A stretch of 64,000 nucleotides of DNA from Octadecabacter algicola (GCF_021532625.1 NZ_JAKGAR010000003.1:248001-312000), one strand, 5' to 3'. Positions 48,083 to 57,847 are shown, counted from the first letter of the stretch. Notes: generated by a model not told the origin, from the sequence alone. Numbers and translations are program-made.

Positions 48083-48934
48083 ATGATCCGTACAACTATT
48101 GCCCTCTTTGCCTTTGCACTCGTCTTGTGTGGGCTGATCATTTTTCGGCCGTTCGCTGACGGCGAAGTAAACACGGCTGACCGACTTGGCGCACCCGTCG
48201 ATATTGAAGTCACGCGTGCCGTCACGACAGATATAGAAGCATTAGTACGAGCCACAGAAACTGCAACGACTCCGACGGCGGTTGTCGAAGCTCCGCGTCG
48301 TGTGGATGTCGCACGCCCTGATACAGATGACACACGTCTGTCAGACATGACAAACAATGTCTTGGCCGAGCTTGGGTTTGCTGGCGTCGAACCCGTAACG
48401 ACCAACAGTCAGTTACAACGTCAGTCAACATCCGACATTTTGGCTGGCATTGAGGCCGCGACCGGACAGCATTCGGTACTAGACGAACACGATTCCTTCG
48501 AGGCAATCGTAATCGCCGCTTTGCGAGCAGGTGAAACCGACGAAAGCATTGACCGGATCGTCAACGATGCTGCGGCGAACGGTGTCGCAGTTCCCGAAAT
48601 CCTTGTGACATCTGACGGTCGTGTGGACACTTCCGTCATGCTGGCCAATATCGTAACTCAGGCACAGATGGCAGCTGGGGCAGCAGCCCCCGCGATCCCA
48701 GAAGTGTCACCCGACGATGTTCAAGGCATGGAAGTTCGTGTCGTTCAACGCGCCAACGATGATGTCGAAGCGCGTTTTTACACCGTTCAAACGGGCGATA
48801 GCCTTGGCGCAATTTCAATCAAGTTCTTTGGTGTAATCACACACTACGAAGAGATATTCGAAGCAAACAAGGGCCTGCTCTCGAGCCCTGATCGAATTCG
48901 CGTTGGCCAGCGGCTAGTGATCCCGCAAATCTAG
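48083..48934 (+). CDS. membrane-anchored LysM protein
   Basis: A 283-residue protein with an uncleaved-looking N-terminal helix (TTIALFAFALVLCGLIIF). It then has a long low-complexity region rich in Thr, Ala, Asp and Val, and a C-terminal LysM domain (FYTVQTGDSLGAISIKFFG to DRIRVGQRLVIPQI) that binds peptidoglycan. A soluble helical middle (SDILAGIEAATGQ and VIAALRAGETDESIDRIV) separates them. The orientation puts the LysM in the periplasm. It closes the exported-protein cluster and converges on zapE, sharing CTAG (48931-48934). Confidence 0.87.
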   Translation: MIRTTIALFAFALVLCGLIIFRPFADGEVNTADRLGAPVDIEVTRAVTTDIEALVRATETATTPTAVVEAPRRVDVARPDTDDTRLSDMTNNVLAELGFAGVEPVTTNSQLQRQSTSDILAGIEAATGQHSVLDEHDSFEAIVIAALRAGETDESIDRIVNDAAANGVAVPEILVTSDGRVDTSVMLANIVTQAQMAAGAAAPAIPEVSPDDVQGMEVRVVQRANDDVEARFYTVQTGDSLGAISIKFFGVITHYEEIFEANKGLLSSPDRIRVGQRLVIPQI

Positions 48935-50013
48935 AGTTCCGCGTCGCGACCCCAGTCTTCGCCCTGCATCTCGCGTAGGCGGCTGGCTGTGCGTTCGAAT
49001 TCGAACACCCCAGTTCCTTCGACATACAGCATCTCAGGAACTGCGGCAGCGGACGCGATCAGGCGGACCTTGGCCTCATACAACGTGTCTATGAGCGTAA
49101 CGAAACGTTTTGCTTCGTTGAAGTTGGACCGACTAAGCCTCGGAATGTCTTCAAGGATCAAGACCCGTGCCGCGTCAGCCAAGGCCAAGTAATCGGCGGC
49201 CCCTAGCGGCACCCCGCATAGGTCTCGGAAACTCGCGCGTGCCACGCCATTGGCAAAAGCCGGCACCACAACATCACGGCCCTTAACCCGCAACGTCAGC
49301 GGGGCAACTTCGCCCTGTGTCAGCCCGACAAACAAGGCATCGACTTTTTGCCGCGCTTCCCCGTTTGCTGGACTGAAATAAACCGCAGCGCCTTCCAAAA
49401 CGGTTTGACGGTAATCCATATCGCTCGCCAGCTCATGGACCACCATTTTCTCGCGCAAGAGATCAATAAACGGCAGGAACAGCTGGCGGTTTAATCCATC
49501 TTTATAGAGATCTGCAGGAACACGGTTGGATGTCGTAACAACAACAACGCCCGCGTCAAACAGGGCTTCGAATAAGCGTCCGACGATCATCGCATCCGTG
49601 ATGTCGCTGATCTGCATCTCATCAAATGCAAGAAACCGCACCCGTTTGGCGAGGTCCGCCGCGACAGGTGCGATCGCATCATCAACACCGTCTTTTCGTG
49701 CCTTTGCGATAGCTTCATGAACCCACTGCATAAACGCGTGGAAATGGCTGCGTTGTTTGGGGACCTCTACCATATCATACAACAGATCCATCAACATGGA
49801 CTTGCCGCGCCCCACGCCGCCCCACAGATACAAGCCCTTGGGGCCTTGAACGGGGGTTGCCTTACGAAACAGGCTCTTTTTCGGGGCTGCAGGAACCGTC
49901 AGCACCTCCGTGCGCACTCGTTCCAACGCCGCCAACGCTGCTCGTTGCACCGGATCATCGTGCAACACGCCTGTGTCTACGCGGGACTGGTATTCTGACT
50001 GTATGGTTCCCAT
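48931..50013 (-). CDS. zapE: cell division protein ZapE (AFG1-like ATPase)
   Basis: A 360-residue AAA-type ATPase associated with the Z-ring. The Walker A is LWGGVGRGKSMLMDL and the Walker B is LAFDEMQISDI, followed by TSNRVPADLYKDGLNRQLFLPF, all family hallmarks. I chose the ATG at 50013 (MGTIQSEYQSRVDTG), where homologues begin; an ATG at 50055 would add 14 residues. Neither has a strong ribosome binding site. Convergent with the LysM gene; divergent from the MFS carrier. Confidence 0.93.
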   Translation of the reverse strand: MGTIQSEYQSRVDTGVLHDDPVQRAALAALERVRTEVLTVPAAPKKSLFRKATPVQGPKGLYLWGGVGRGKSMLMDLLYDMVEVPKQRSHFHAFMQWVHEAIAKARKDGVDDAIAPVAADLAKRVRFLAFDEMQISDITDAMIVGRLFEALFDAGVVVVTTSNRVPADLYKDGLNRQLFLPFIDLLREKMVVHELASDMDYRQTVLEGAAVYFSPANGEARQKVDALFVGLTQGEVAPLTLRVKGRDVVVPAFANGVARASFRDLCGVPLGAADYLALADAARVLILEDIPRLSRSNFNEAKRFVTLIDTLYEAKVRLIASAAAVPEMLYVEGTGVFEFERTASRLREMQGEDWGRDAEL

Positions 50014-50138
50014 TCCAGTGGCATACCGTGATGGCGCGGTAGCATCAATTGCCATCAGGCAGCCCCATCTATCTTCGTGATCCCGCGAACAACATCTTCG
50101 AAATTGACGCGGCGCAGTTTCCCCCCCAATGTCGCCGG

Positions 50139-51386
50139 ATGGAACGTCAATCAAACCTCATTACGCCCGTCCTTATTGCTGGGTGCATCATCATCATGGT
50201 CAGCTTCGCGGTCCGGGCATCGTTTGGGGTGTTCCAAATCCCTATCGCTGAAGAATTCTCCTGGGCCCGCGCCGAGTTCTCACTTGCGATTGCATTTCAG
50301 AACCTCGCGTGGGGCATTGGCCAACCTATCTTTGGCGCATTGGCAGAACGGATCACCGATCGCAAAGCGATCATACTTGGCGCAGTTATCTATGCCGCAG
50401 GATTAGTGCTGTCCTCGCAGGCCGTTAGCCCAATTGCCCATCAAACCTATGCGTGGCTCGTCGGGTTCGGAATCGCGGGAACCGGGTTCGGTGTCATTCT
50501 CGCCGTGGTCGGACGGGCTGCATCAGATGAGAACCGCTCAATGTCGCTTGCTATTGCCACTGCCGCTGGATCGGCGGGCCAAGTTTTCGGTGCACCAGTG
50601 GCAGAATTCCTGCTGGGGTATATGCCGTGGCAATCCGTGTTCATGGTCTTTGCGGGGCTCATCCTTGCGTCGTTGTTGGTGCTGCCTATGATGCGCGCGC
50701 CTCAATCCGCAGGGAAACAAGAGTTCGAAGAAACCATTGGCCAAGTTATCAAACGCGCCTTTAGCGATCCGTCCTATACCCTGATCTTTCTTGGCTTCTT
50801 TTCATGCGGCTACCAATTGGCATTTGTAACAGCGCACTTCCCGGCCATGATCACCGAAATGTGCGGGCCTATTTTACCTGGTGGCGCGCTGCATAGCATT
50901 GGTATCACCACCACATCCGCGCTTGGGGCTTTGGCTATTTCCCTTATCGGATTGGCAAATATTGGAGGAACTCTACTGGCCGGTTGGGCCGGCAAACGAT
51001 ATTCCAAAAAATACCTGTTGGCTGGGATTTACACGGGCCGCACCATTGCCGCCGCCCTGTTCATTGCATTCCCGATCACACCGACGACAGTCATCTTATT
51101 CTCGGTTGTTATGGGATCGCTATGGTTGGCGACTGTCCCGCTTACCAGTGGCCTTGTCGCCCATATTTACGGGCTGCGTTATATGGGCACGCTTTACGGT
51201 ATTGTCTTTTTTAGCCACCAGTTGGGATCATTCCTTGGGGTCTGGCTTGGTGGTGCTCTTTATGATGCCTATGGATCTTATACCGCCGTTTGGTGGGTTG
51301 GTGTCGGCATCGGCGCCTTCTCGGCGATTGTCCATTTGCCGATCAAAGAAAACCGATCCGTACCAGTGAACCCAGCCGCTGCGTAA
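50139..51386 (+). CDS. major facilitator superfamily transporter
   Basis: A 415-residue carrier with about twelve transmembrane helices. The first helix is LITPVLIAGCIIIMVSFAVRASFGVF, and the helix 2-3 loop contains GALAERITDRKAI, the MFS motif A region. The sequence resembles monocarboxylate/oxalate-formate antiporter-like MFS proteins, but substrate is not determined. The ATG at 50139 is preferred over an upstream in-frame start because the added residues are polar and frame-like. It lies 125 bp from zapE and 18 bp from the alpha/beta hydrolase stop. Confidence 0.88.
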   Translation: MERQSNLITPVLIAGCIIIMVSFAVRASFGVFQIPIAEEFSWARAEFSLAIAFQNLAWGIGQPIFGALAERITDRKAIILGAVIYAAGLVLSSQAVSPIAHQTYAWLVGFGIAGTGFGVILAVVGRAASDENRSMSLAIATAAGSAGQVFGAPVAEFLLGYMPWQSVFMVFAGLILASLLVLPMMRAPQSAGKQEFEETIGQVIKRAFSDPSYTLIFLGFFSCGYQLAFVTAHFPAMITEMCGPILPGGALHSIGITTTSALGALAISLIGLANIGGTLLAGWAGKRYSKKYLLAGIYTGRTIAAALFIAFPITPTTVILFSVVMGSLWLATVPLTSGLVAHIYGLRYMGTLYGIVFFSHQLGSFLGVWLGGALYDAYGSYTAVWWVGVGIGAFSAIVHLPIKENRSVPVNPAAA

Positions 51387-51404
51387 CAAGCGGAGGCACT
51401 TGGT

Positions 51405-52337
51405 CTATGACATGTCTTCTCGCAGCACAGAGGCGAGGAGATCCATGACTTCGCGAGAATTAGAATAGCCGATGTCATGCGTGGCGCCCCCGACGACTTC
51501 TTGCCGGATAGCCCTGTTCCATTGGGTCAAGGAACCCAATGATTTGAGAGGGATGATTTCGTCCTTCTCGGCCCAAATCGCGACCACTGGAACATCTTCT
51601 CGGCTAATTTTGCGATGGGAATCTTCTTGCGTTTCATTCAGCATATGGCGGCGACTGGATAAAACGGATCGCACAAACCCTCGGCTTTGGAATTCTGCTA
51701 ATTGCAACTCAACGATACCGGTGACGTCGAAGGGTTGGCCCAATTGTTTGTGCAAGTCGCGGCGTTCTTTTCGAGAGACCAAAACGGCAAACAACCAGTC
51801 CCCGAAGAACGGAACAGTCCGGCTGAAGTGTATGAGTTTACTTTCGCGCAGCCATGCGCCACCAGACGCCAGCAAGATCAAACGCCGGACACGGCCTGGA
51901 TATTTTGCGGTGAAATGGGTCGCGATCGATCCGCCCATTGAATACCCCATTAATGTCACATCTTCGTCGAGCCCTTGGTGCTCCAAAAGATCGGCCAGCT
52001 GTTGCGAAAAGAAATCACCGGTCTGTGGTCCATGTGGCGCGTCAGAAAAACCTCGCCCATAGAGGTCATAAACCAGGACACGGTACCCCAGCCGAACCAA
52101 ACCGTCAGCGATAGCGTACCAGACGGGACTGGGCGTCGTTAGTCCATGCACGCAAACAACAACTGGTCCGCGCTCGCTGCCAAGCCATTGGTAGTGTGTC
52201 ACCCCTTGGCTAAGCTTTGCAAAGCGCCCCGGAGCCTGATCGCGAAAGGCTTCGGCATCATGTCGTCGACTTTCATCTAACCACGGCAATGCTGCGATTA
52301 CCCCGATAACCACGAGAGGGATGATCCACCCCATCAT
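51405..52337 (-). CDS. alpha/beta hydrolase with N-terminal anchor
   Basis: A 310-residue serine hydrolase. An N-terminal hydrophobic segment (GWIIPLVVIGVIAALPW) suggests membrane attachment. The oxyanion region is VHGLTTPSPVW, the nucleophile elbow is MGYSMGGSIA, and the catalytic His is likely in GGATHDIGYS with the acid in WAEKDEIIP. Substrate unknown; the MhpC/lipase-like group is the best description. The ATG at 52337 overlaps the cyclodeaminase stop (ATGATG), which supports it over an ATG 18 bases upstream. Confidence 0.87.
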   Translation of the reverse strand: MMGWIIPLVVIGVIAALPWLDESRRHDAEAFRDQAPGRFAKLSQGVTHYQWLGSERGPVVVCVHGLTTPSPVWYAIADGLVRLGYRVLVYDLYGRGFSDAPHGPQTGDFFSQQLADLLEHQGLDEDVTLMGYSMGGSIATHFTAKYPGRVRRLILLASGGAWLRESKLIHFSRTVPFFGDWLFAVLVSRKERRDLHKQLGQPFDVTGIVELQLAEFQSRGFVRSVLSSRRHMLNETQEDSHRKISREDVPVVAIWAEKDEIIPLKSLGSLTQWNRAIRQEVVGGATHDIGYSNSREVMDLLASVLREDMS

Positions 52338-53251
52338 GCTGAACGGCCTTTCCATACATCAAGAATATGTCGGCTTGTCATGAGGTCTAGATGCGCACCA
52401 CCGCCGTTTTTGAACAGCGTGATTTCGTCGTCAGATTCCCTCGAGAATTGATCAGGCGCATAGTAGTCTGCGATCACGAGATCAGGCGCAATTGTGCCTG
52501 CTTCAAGCGGTATCTTTAGCTCGCCTATATGGCCCATTGTTGTTTCATAGCTATCAACAAAAATGCGTGATTTCAGTAGCGCCGTGTCATCTACCTCGCG
52601 CATGTCGGGGCGATACGCGCCAATCAGATCGACGTGCTGTCCGGCCTGCAACCAGTCGCCCTTAATGACGGGCTCAGTAGTCATCGTGGCGGATGTAATG
52701 ATGTCCGCTTCACGTACTGCGGCCTCCAGATCTTCGGCCACTTCCACGCCAGTGCAGTCCTTGGCAAATTGAATTGAGCCTGCGATTGAACGGTTCCAAA
52801 CTTTAAATCGCGCATGCGGAAAAGCTGCACTGTAGGCCTGCCAAAGTGAACGTCCAACTGTACCCGCACCCACGATCAGGACATTCTTACTTTCGGGTCG
52901 CGCCAATCGTCGTGCGGCCAAAAGACTATCACCTGCGGTCTTCCATTTGGTCACGAGATGAAAATCGAGGATCGCTTCAAGCTGCCCATCACTGTCGGAA
53001 AACAAGTTCACCGCACCATGGATCATCGGTTTGTCTGTCTTTTTGTTCTCAGGAAAAATCGTTGCGCATTTGATAGCGAGCCCCATCCCTTCAATCCACG
53101 CAGAGCGGTTCAACAGAGTGTCAGAACCACGATACAGAAAAACGTCTTCAACTGTCGCCTTAGGCCTGAGGTGACCGGCGGAAAGTGCGTCAGTCAACGC
53201 GATCCAATCAAGATGTTCTTGCCCGTCTTCGAATGGGATCATCACGGTCAT
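52334..53251 (-). CDS. ornithine cyclodeaminase/mu-crystallin family protein
   Basis: A 305-residue NAD(P)-dependent enzyme of the ornithine cyclodeaminase family. The Rossmann motif is VLIVGAGTVGRSLWQAY, and the family segments KCATIFPENKK, LITSATMTTEPVIKG and IGAYRPDMREVDD are present. Reactions in the family range from ornithine to proline conversion to imine reduction. It overlaps both neighbours by four bases, forming a small operon with the HAD gene and alpha/beta hydrolase. Confidence 0.9.
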   Translation of the reverse strand: MTVMIPFEDGQEHLDWIALTDALSAGHLRPKATVEDVFLYRGSDTLLNRSAWIEGMGLAIKCATIFPENKKTDKPMIHGAVNLFSDSDGQLEAILDFHLVTKWKTAGDSLLAARRLARPESKNVLIVGAGTVGRSLWQAYSAAFPHARFKVWNRSIAGSIQFAKDCTGVEVAEDLEAAVREADIITSATMTTEPVIKGDWLQAGQHVDLIGAYRPDMREVDDTALLKSRIFVDSYETTMGHIGELKIPLEAGTIAPDLVIADYYAPDQFSRESDDEITLFKNGGGAHLDLMTSRHILDVWKGRSA

Positions 53252-53868
53252 TGTGCAGCCTCAGCGGTTAACAGTTTCTCAGCGACGAGCCTTTTGGAAA
53301 ACCCCTCGGAACTTTTGAAAAGATATGTCTTCCATCCGCGAGCAGCAGCCGCGGCGATGTTTTCAGGAAGGTCGTCGGTAAACATCAGGCTTTCTGCAGG
53401 CAGGCCGGTTTCAATTTCCAGGCGCTCGTAAATCTCGGCGTGAGGCTTTGAAATGCCCATCTCAGCGGAGATGAACCTACAGTCAAATTCTTGTAAGAAC
53501 GGATACTCCCGATCAGCGATTTCCAACGTTTCGGCACCAAAATTCGATAATGCAAACACTGGGACCTTGGCATGGCGCAATGCGCGCAAAAGTCGTACCG
53601 AATGGTCAATTGCGGGTGACGCCATTTCTATCCACCGATCCCGCCAAAGGTTAATTTCACCCCCCCAGTCAGGATAGCCCGTCATCAGCTCCGCGGTTGC
53701 ATCGTAGAAACTCTCACCGGCATCAACACGGGCGTTCATTTCAAAAATCGGAACGGCTGCGAAAAATTCAACCCGTTTTTCGGCGCCGATAACGCGGTCA
53801 AAAAATCGCTCGGGCTGCCATTCGATCAGCACGTTACCAATGTCAAAAACGACAGCACGAATGGTCAT
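53248..53868 (-). CDS. HAD-superfamily hydrolase, YihX-like
   Basis: A 206-residue HAD-IA protein similar to the YihX/alpha-glucose-1-phosphatase group. Motif I is VFDIGNVLIEW, motif II ALSNFG, motif III GISKPHAEIY, and motif IV MFTDDLPENI. The ATG at 53868 gives the standard start MTIRAVVFDIGNV. It is the first gene of a three-gene overlapping run, with ATGA into the cyclodeaminase. Substrate not deducible. Confidence 0.9.
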   Translation of the reverse strand: MTIRAVVFDIGNVLIEWQPERFFDRVIGAEKRVEFFAAVPIFEMNARVDAGESFYDATAELMTGYPDWGGEINLWRDRWIEMASPAIDHSVRLLRALRHAKVPVFALSNFGAETLEIADREYPFLQEFDCRFISAEMGISKPHAEIYERLEIETGLPAESLMFTDDLPENIAAAAARGWKTYLFKSSEGFSKRLVAEKLLTAEAAQ

Positions 53869-53925
53869 TAGGGTTTCTCTCCGACTTTTACTCAATCTAT
53901 CAGCTTTGGGAGTGGCTCAAATCTC

Positions 53926-54372
53926 TTACATACGTTTTGCGGCACGTAGCTCGCGTTCTAATGCGTCCAGAAACCGCGATCGGTCTGCTTTCGAGAACGC
54001 CTTACCGCCACCTTGTCGAAACGGGTCCGCCGCACGAATGTCCGCCATAAGGTCACGTGTCGCAAGGATGTTTCCAATATTGGCTTGCGTCAGGGCTTCG
54101 CCATTGTGCTTAAGCACACGCGCGCCTGCCTCGACGCATTTCGCGGCAAGTGGGATATCGCCCGTTATGACAACATCACCCGCAACCGCGCGATCAGCGA
54201 TCCACATGTCGGCGATGTCAGGCCCGTCTGGTACAATGACCGTCTCTACCAGTGGGTTCTGGGATGGCCGAAGTCCGCCGTTAGAGACTACGAACATCTT
54301 CACGCCATGGCGTGTGCCAACCTTTTCAACTTCGGCCTTTACGGGGCATGCATCCGCATCAACGTAGATCAT
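53926..54372 (-). CDS. DUF188/YaiI-YqxD family protein
   Basis: A 148-residue protein of the UPF0178 (YaiI/YqxD) family, predicted to have a PIN-like nuclease fold. It starts with [12 protein letters not shown], the family hallmark with acidic residues. Further blocks are [38 protein letters not shown] and [17 protein letters not shown]. Biochemical activity of the family is not established. Start at 54372, 7 bp after the fghA stop on the same strand. It is followed by 57 bp before the HAD gene. Confidence 0.92.
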   Translation of the reverse strand: MIYVDADACPVKAEVEKVGTRHGVKMFVVSNGGLRPSQNPLVETVIVPDGPDIADMWIADRAVAGDVVITGDIPLAAKCVEAGARVLKHNGEALTQANIGNILATRDLMADIRAADPFRQGGGKAFSKADRSRFLDALERELRAAKRM

Positions 54373-54379
54373 GAGCGTC

Positions 54380-55207
54380 TCACTTCCAAAGCGCCTCAGC
54401 ATGGAAATTCACATGATCTTCCATGAAGGATGAGATGAAGAAATAACTGTGATCATAGCCTTTTTGGAGACGAAGTTGTCCGTCTTGTTTTGCAGCGCTC
54501 ATTGCGCCGGCAAAGGCCTCGGCTCCCAAAAGATCCCAGAACTGATCGTCGGTACCGGCGTCGATCAGCATTGGCCCATCAAAGCCACCACCCTGCATAA
54601 GCACCGTAGCGTCATGCGGTCCCCATTTGGATTCATCACCCCAATACGCGGCAAATTGTTTCCGACCCCAGTCACTTTTGGTCGGGTTACAAATCGGTGC
54701 GAATGCTGAAACCGACCGAAATCTGCCCGGCAGTGCCATCGCCATAGTCAACGCGCCGTGCCCGCCCATGGAATGACCCGTGATCGACTGCCGAGACATG
54801 TCGACTGCAAAATGTTCGCTGACCAAGGCGGGCAATTCGTCCGCCGTGTAGCTCCACATTTTGAAATGTTTCGCCCAAGGTTCTTGCGTCGCGTCGATGT
54901 AGAAACCCGCGCCCTGCCCGAGGTCATAAGCATCATCATCAGCAACATCGTCACCCCGTGGGGATGTATCCGGAAAGCATAGCGCAATGCCGTGATCTGC
55001 GGCCCAAACTTGCGCCCCTGCTTTGGTCATAGCGTTTTCATGGGTGCAGGTGAGACCGGACAGGAACCACAAGATTGGCACAGGGCCGTCCTGCGCTTCT
55101 TCCGGTAGGAACAAGCCGAACGTCATGTCGGTTCCAGTGGTATTTGAACGGTGCTTATAGACGCCTTGCACACCGCCAAAACAGCGGTTCTCGGATATGG
55201 TTTCCAT
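54380..55207 (-). CDS. fghA: S-formylglutathione hydrolase
   Basis: Second enzyme of glutathione-dependent formaldehyde oxidation; hydrolyses S-formylglutathione to formate and glutathione. It is a 275-residue esterase D-type protein. The nucleophile elbow is [12 protein letters not shown], the acid is in DAGTDDQFW, and the histidine is in [11 protein letters not shown]. The NMTFGLFLP and [11 protein letters not shown] regions are diagnostic. Its start shares one base with the nitroreductase stop (TGATG). The partner dehydrogenase lies 3.7 kb away at 58889. Confidence 0.95.
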   Translation of the reverse strand: METISENRCFGGVQGVYKHRSNTTGTDMTFGLFLPEEAQDGPVPILWFLSGLTCTHENAMTKAGAQVWAADHGIALCFPDTSPRGDDVADDDAYDLGQGAGFYIDATQEPWAKHFKMWSYTADELPALVSEHFAVDMSRQSITGHSMGGHGALTMAMALPGRFRSVSAFAPICNPTKSDWGRKQFAAYWGDESKWGPHDATVLMQGGGFDGPMLIDAGTDDQFWDLLGAEAFAGAMSAAKQDGQLRLQKGYDHSYFFISSFMEDHVNFHAEALWK

Positions 55208-55902
55208 CAGGATTTCGCCTCGTAAGTCGTGAGAATTTCAGGGAGGTCTTTCTTGTTCTTAGCCACAGCCGGCACCGTTGCGTCCTTTGCTGGGTGTCCG
55301 ACGGCCAAAATCATGATCGGTTTTTCGTTCTCGGGCCGGTCACACAGTTCATTCAAGAACTTCATCGGGTTGGGTGTATGGGTGAGACAGGACAGTCCTG
55401 CCGTATGCAAAGCCGTAATCAGCATGCCCGTCGCGATACCGACGCTTTCGGGAACGTAATAGTGCTTAACCCGCTCGCCGTTCCGTTCGCCCCAGCGCTG
55501 GGCAAAAATTACGATAAGCCATGGCGCGATATCAAGGTGCGGCTTGGATGCATCCGTGCCGATGGGCTCAAGCGCCTTAAGCCAGGCATCGCCACCTCCG
55601 CCACTATAGAATTTCGCTTCTTCATCCTCAGCCGCTTTTCTCACCTTGGACTTCATTTCCGGATCGTTAATTGCAACGAAATGCCAAGGCTGTTGGTTTG
55701 CTCCACTTGGCGCTGTTCCGGCCGCACGCACGCAAGCCTCGATTACGGCCTTCGGAACAGGTCGATCGCTATATTCTCGAATGGAATGTCGCGTTTTAAC
55801 GTGAGCATAGAACTGCTCGGCCTCGGTCAACATCTGGGCATCGTCATAGTCTGCGAAATCAGGCAATGGCAACGCGGAATAAACGGGGGCAGTTTCGCTC
55901 AT
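55207..55902 (-). CDS. nitroreductase-family flavoprotein
   Basis: A 231-residue FMN-dependent oxidoreductase. TRHSIREYSDRPVP is the N-terminal FMN-binding motif, and APSGANQQPWHFV is the second. The length and the WLVIFAQR segment resemble the iodotyrosine-deiodinase-like branch. Function not known; nitroreductase-family members in this branch reduce halogenated or nitro aromatics. Overlaps fghA by TGATG, so the two are translated together. The AEC carrier ends 9 bp upstream. Confidence 0.9.
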   Translation of the reverse strand: MSETAPVYSALPLPDFADYDDAQMLTEAEQFYAHVKTRHSIREYSDRPVPKAVIEACVRAAGTAPSGANQQPWHFVAINDPEMKSKVRKAAEDEEAKFYSGGGGDAWLKALEPIGTDASKPHLDIAPWLIVIFAQRWGERNGERVKHYYVPESVGIATGMLITALHTAGLSCLTHTPNPMKFLNELCDRPENEKPIMILAVGHPAKDATVPAVAKNKKDLPEILTTYEAKS

Positions 55903-55911
55903 ATCGGACCT

Positions 55912-56835
55912 CTAGGTTACGGCGGCAATCACAGCGGATACTGTGACGACGCTTACGGCAGTAGACAACAGAATGGATGCAGAAACGCGCGCGGGCGCGA
56001 CGCCATAATGTTGCGCAAGGATGTAGACATTTCCCGCCACGGGCAAGGCGGCAGCGGCAATCATCACACCAGCGGCGTAAGGATCAACGGGAAAAATAAC
56101 AAGTGCGGCAAAGGCGACCGCGGCGGGGTGCAAAATCAGTTTCGCAAATGAAAGCCAACCCGCAACGGCAATGCGTTCTGCGGACTTGCCCGCCAATGAC
56201 GCGCCGATCGCAAACAACGCACCGGGTGTTGCGGCCGCCCCAAGGATCGACAGGAATTCATTCAGCGGCGCAGGAATCGGCAAAGCAAGGGACGACACCA
56301 CCAACCCCAAAGAGATTGAGACGATCATCGGGTTCTTCAACAATCCAATCCCGACCGTTCTAAGTATCCCGATCGACATGCGCCCGTCGCGCGATCCGGT
56401 TATGAGGATCACGATCAACGACCCGAAAACGATTAGGTCTATGGCAAGGACCAGCACCACGGGCCCGACTGCTTGTTCTCCAAGAAGCAACACCAACATT
56501 GGAATGCCCAGGAACCCAACGTTTCCAATGACGGCACATTGGGCTTCGACTGCGGCCTCTTCGACGCCGCGCTTGCGCAGTAATGCAACAGCCGTCGCCA
56601 GCAGGTATACAAATAGCGTGCCCCATAGGTATGCCAAAACAAATGGCCAATCGAATATCTCGGCAATAGATAGATTCGCCGCGAACCGGAACAGCATTGC
56701 AGACAAAGCAAAGTAGAACACGAATTTGGTAAGATAAGCCGTGGCCTCAGGGGTAAAGAACCCTGTGCGGCCCGCACCGTAGCCAAGGCCAATCAGGGCA
56801 AAAAACGGTAAGGTCTGAAGAAAAATGTCCCACAT
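55912..56835 (-). CDS. AEC-family (auxin efflux carrier-like) transporter
   Basis: A 307-residue inner-membrane protein with about ten helices and the two-repeat fold of the AEC/bile-acid-type superfamily. LPFFALIGLGYGAGRTG opens the first repeat and ATPGALFAIGASLAG is in the second. Bacterial AEC proteins transport malonate, malate or amino acids; the substrate here is unknown. It lies between mbfA and the nitroreductase, co-directional with both. Confidence 0.88.
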   Translation of the reverse strand: MWDIFLQTLPFFALIGLGYGAGRTGFFTPEATAYLTKFVFYFALSAMLFRFAANLSIAEIFDWPFVLAYLWGTLFVYLLATAVALLRKRGVEEAAVEAQCAVIGNVGFLGIPMLVLLLGEQAVGPVVLVLAIDLIVFGSLIVILITGSRDGRMSIGILRTVGIGLLKNPMIVSISLGLVVSSLALPIPAPLNEFLSILGAAATPGALFAIGASLAGKSAERIAVAGWLSFAKLILHPAAVAFAALVIFPVDPYAAGVMIAAAALPVAGNVYILAQHYGVAPARVSASILLSTAVSVVTVSAVIAAVT

Positions 56836-56872
56836 GGTTTAGGGTTAGCACCCCTTCACGCCACGCAACAGT

Positions 56873-57847
56873 CTATCCGCTGCCGATTAACACGCCCACG
56901 GCAAGGACCAAGGCACCACCCACAACGACTTGAAACGCCGCGCGAAAAAATGGTGTTTCCATATATTTGTTCTGGATCCATGCAATGGCCCACAATTCGA
57001 CAAAGACCACAGCAATAGCGATCACCGTCGCGGTCCAAAAATCGGCGATCAAATACGGCATTGCATGTCCGAGACCGCCAACCGTCGTCATGATCCCAGA
57101 CGAAAAGCCGCGCTTTAGTGGCGATCCACGGCCCGAGATTTGCCCATCATCGCTGGCGGCTTCAGTAAAGCCCATAGATATCCCAGCACCGATGCTTGCC
57201 GCGAGCCCTACCAGAAACGTCGTCCACGTGTTTTGCGTAGCAAAGGCCACCGCGAAAATGGGTGCGAGCGTAGAAACAGATCCATCCATCAATCCCGCCA
57301 AACCGGGCTGCACCCAAGTCAGAACGAACTGACGATGTGCAGTGCTTTTTTCTTCGGCGTCGGCGTCAGCGGGCATTTGATCAACGAGGGTATCGGCGAG
57401 CTCTGAGTGCCCTGCCTCGGCAGCGGCAAGATCGCCCAGCAATTTGCGCGTCGCAGCATCTCGAGTGGCCGCAGCCGCGGTTTCGTAGAACCTTTGAGCA
57501 TCCTTTTCCATCTGCCGTGCTTCTTCGCGAATACGATCCAACCCCAGCGTCTCTACGAGCCAGATAGGGCGTCGTGCGTAAAACCCTGCAACGTGCTCGC
57601 GCCGCAGCAACGGAATCACGTCGCCGAACCGCGACTGGTGCAAAGCGATTAACTGCTGCCGGTGCCCATCTTCTTCGAGGGCCATCCCGTCGAATATTTC
57701 TGCGGAGGCAGGAAACTCATCTCTCAAACGTTCTGCATAGGTTCGATAGATCCGCGCGTCGTCCTCTTCGGACGAAATCGCGAGCGCCAGAACTTCCTGT
57801 TCGGAGAGGTCTTTAAAACGGCGTCGATTGGTCAATCCAGTCAGCAT
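56873..57847 (-). CDS. mbfA: membrane-bound ferritin / VIT1-like iron exporter MbfA
   Basis: A 324-residue fusion. The N-terminal 150 residues form a ferritin-like di-iron helical bundle, with ExxH-type motifs in ALEEDGHRQQ and AAEAGHSEL and the paired acids in ISSEEDDARIY. The C-terminal half is a VIT1/CCC1 membrane domain starting with QPGLAGLMDGSVSTLAPIFAVAFA. In Bradyrhizobium and Agrobacterium MbfA exports iron and protects against iron and peroxide stress, under Irr control. A near-perfect Irr-type palindrome lies 13 bp upstream of this gene. Confidence 0.93.
   Translation of the reverse strand: MLTGLTNRRRFKDLSEQEVLALAISSEEDDARIYRTYAERLRDEFPASAEIFDGMALEEDGHRQQLIALHQSRFGDVIPLLRREHVAGFYARRPIWLVETLGLDRIREEARQMEKDAQRFYETAAAATRDAATRKLLGDLAAAEAGHSELADTLVDQMPADADAEEKSTAHRQFVLTWVQPGLAGLMDGSVSTLAPIFAVAFATQNTWTTFLVGLAASIGAGISMGFTEAASDDGQISGRGSPLKRGFSSGIMTTVGGLGHAMPYLIADFWTATVIAIAVVFVELWAIAWIQNKYMETPFFRAAFQVVVGGALVLAVGVLIGSG

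Noticed and set aside
48985-49015. A GTTCGAATT sequence resembling a tRNA T-loop
   Set aside because: No acceptor or anticodon stem can be folded around it; it is part of the zapE coding sequence.
55075-56151. A 358-codon plus-strand frame opposite fghA and the nitroreductase
   Set aside because: Antisense to two well-supported genes, with no recognisable domain and erratic composition.
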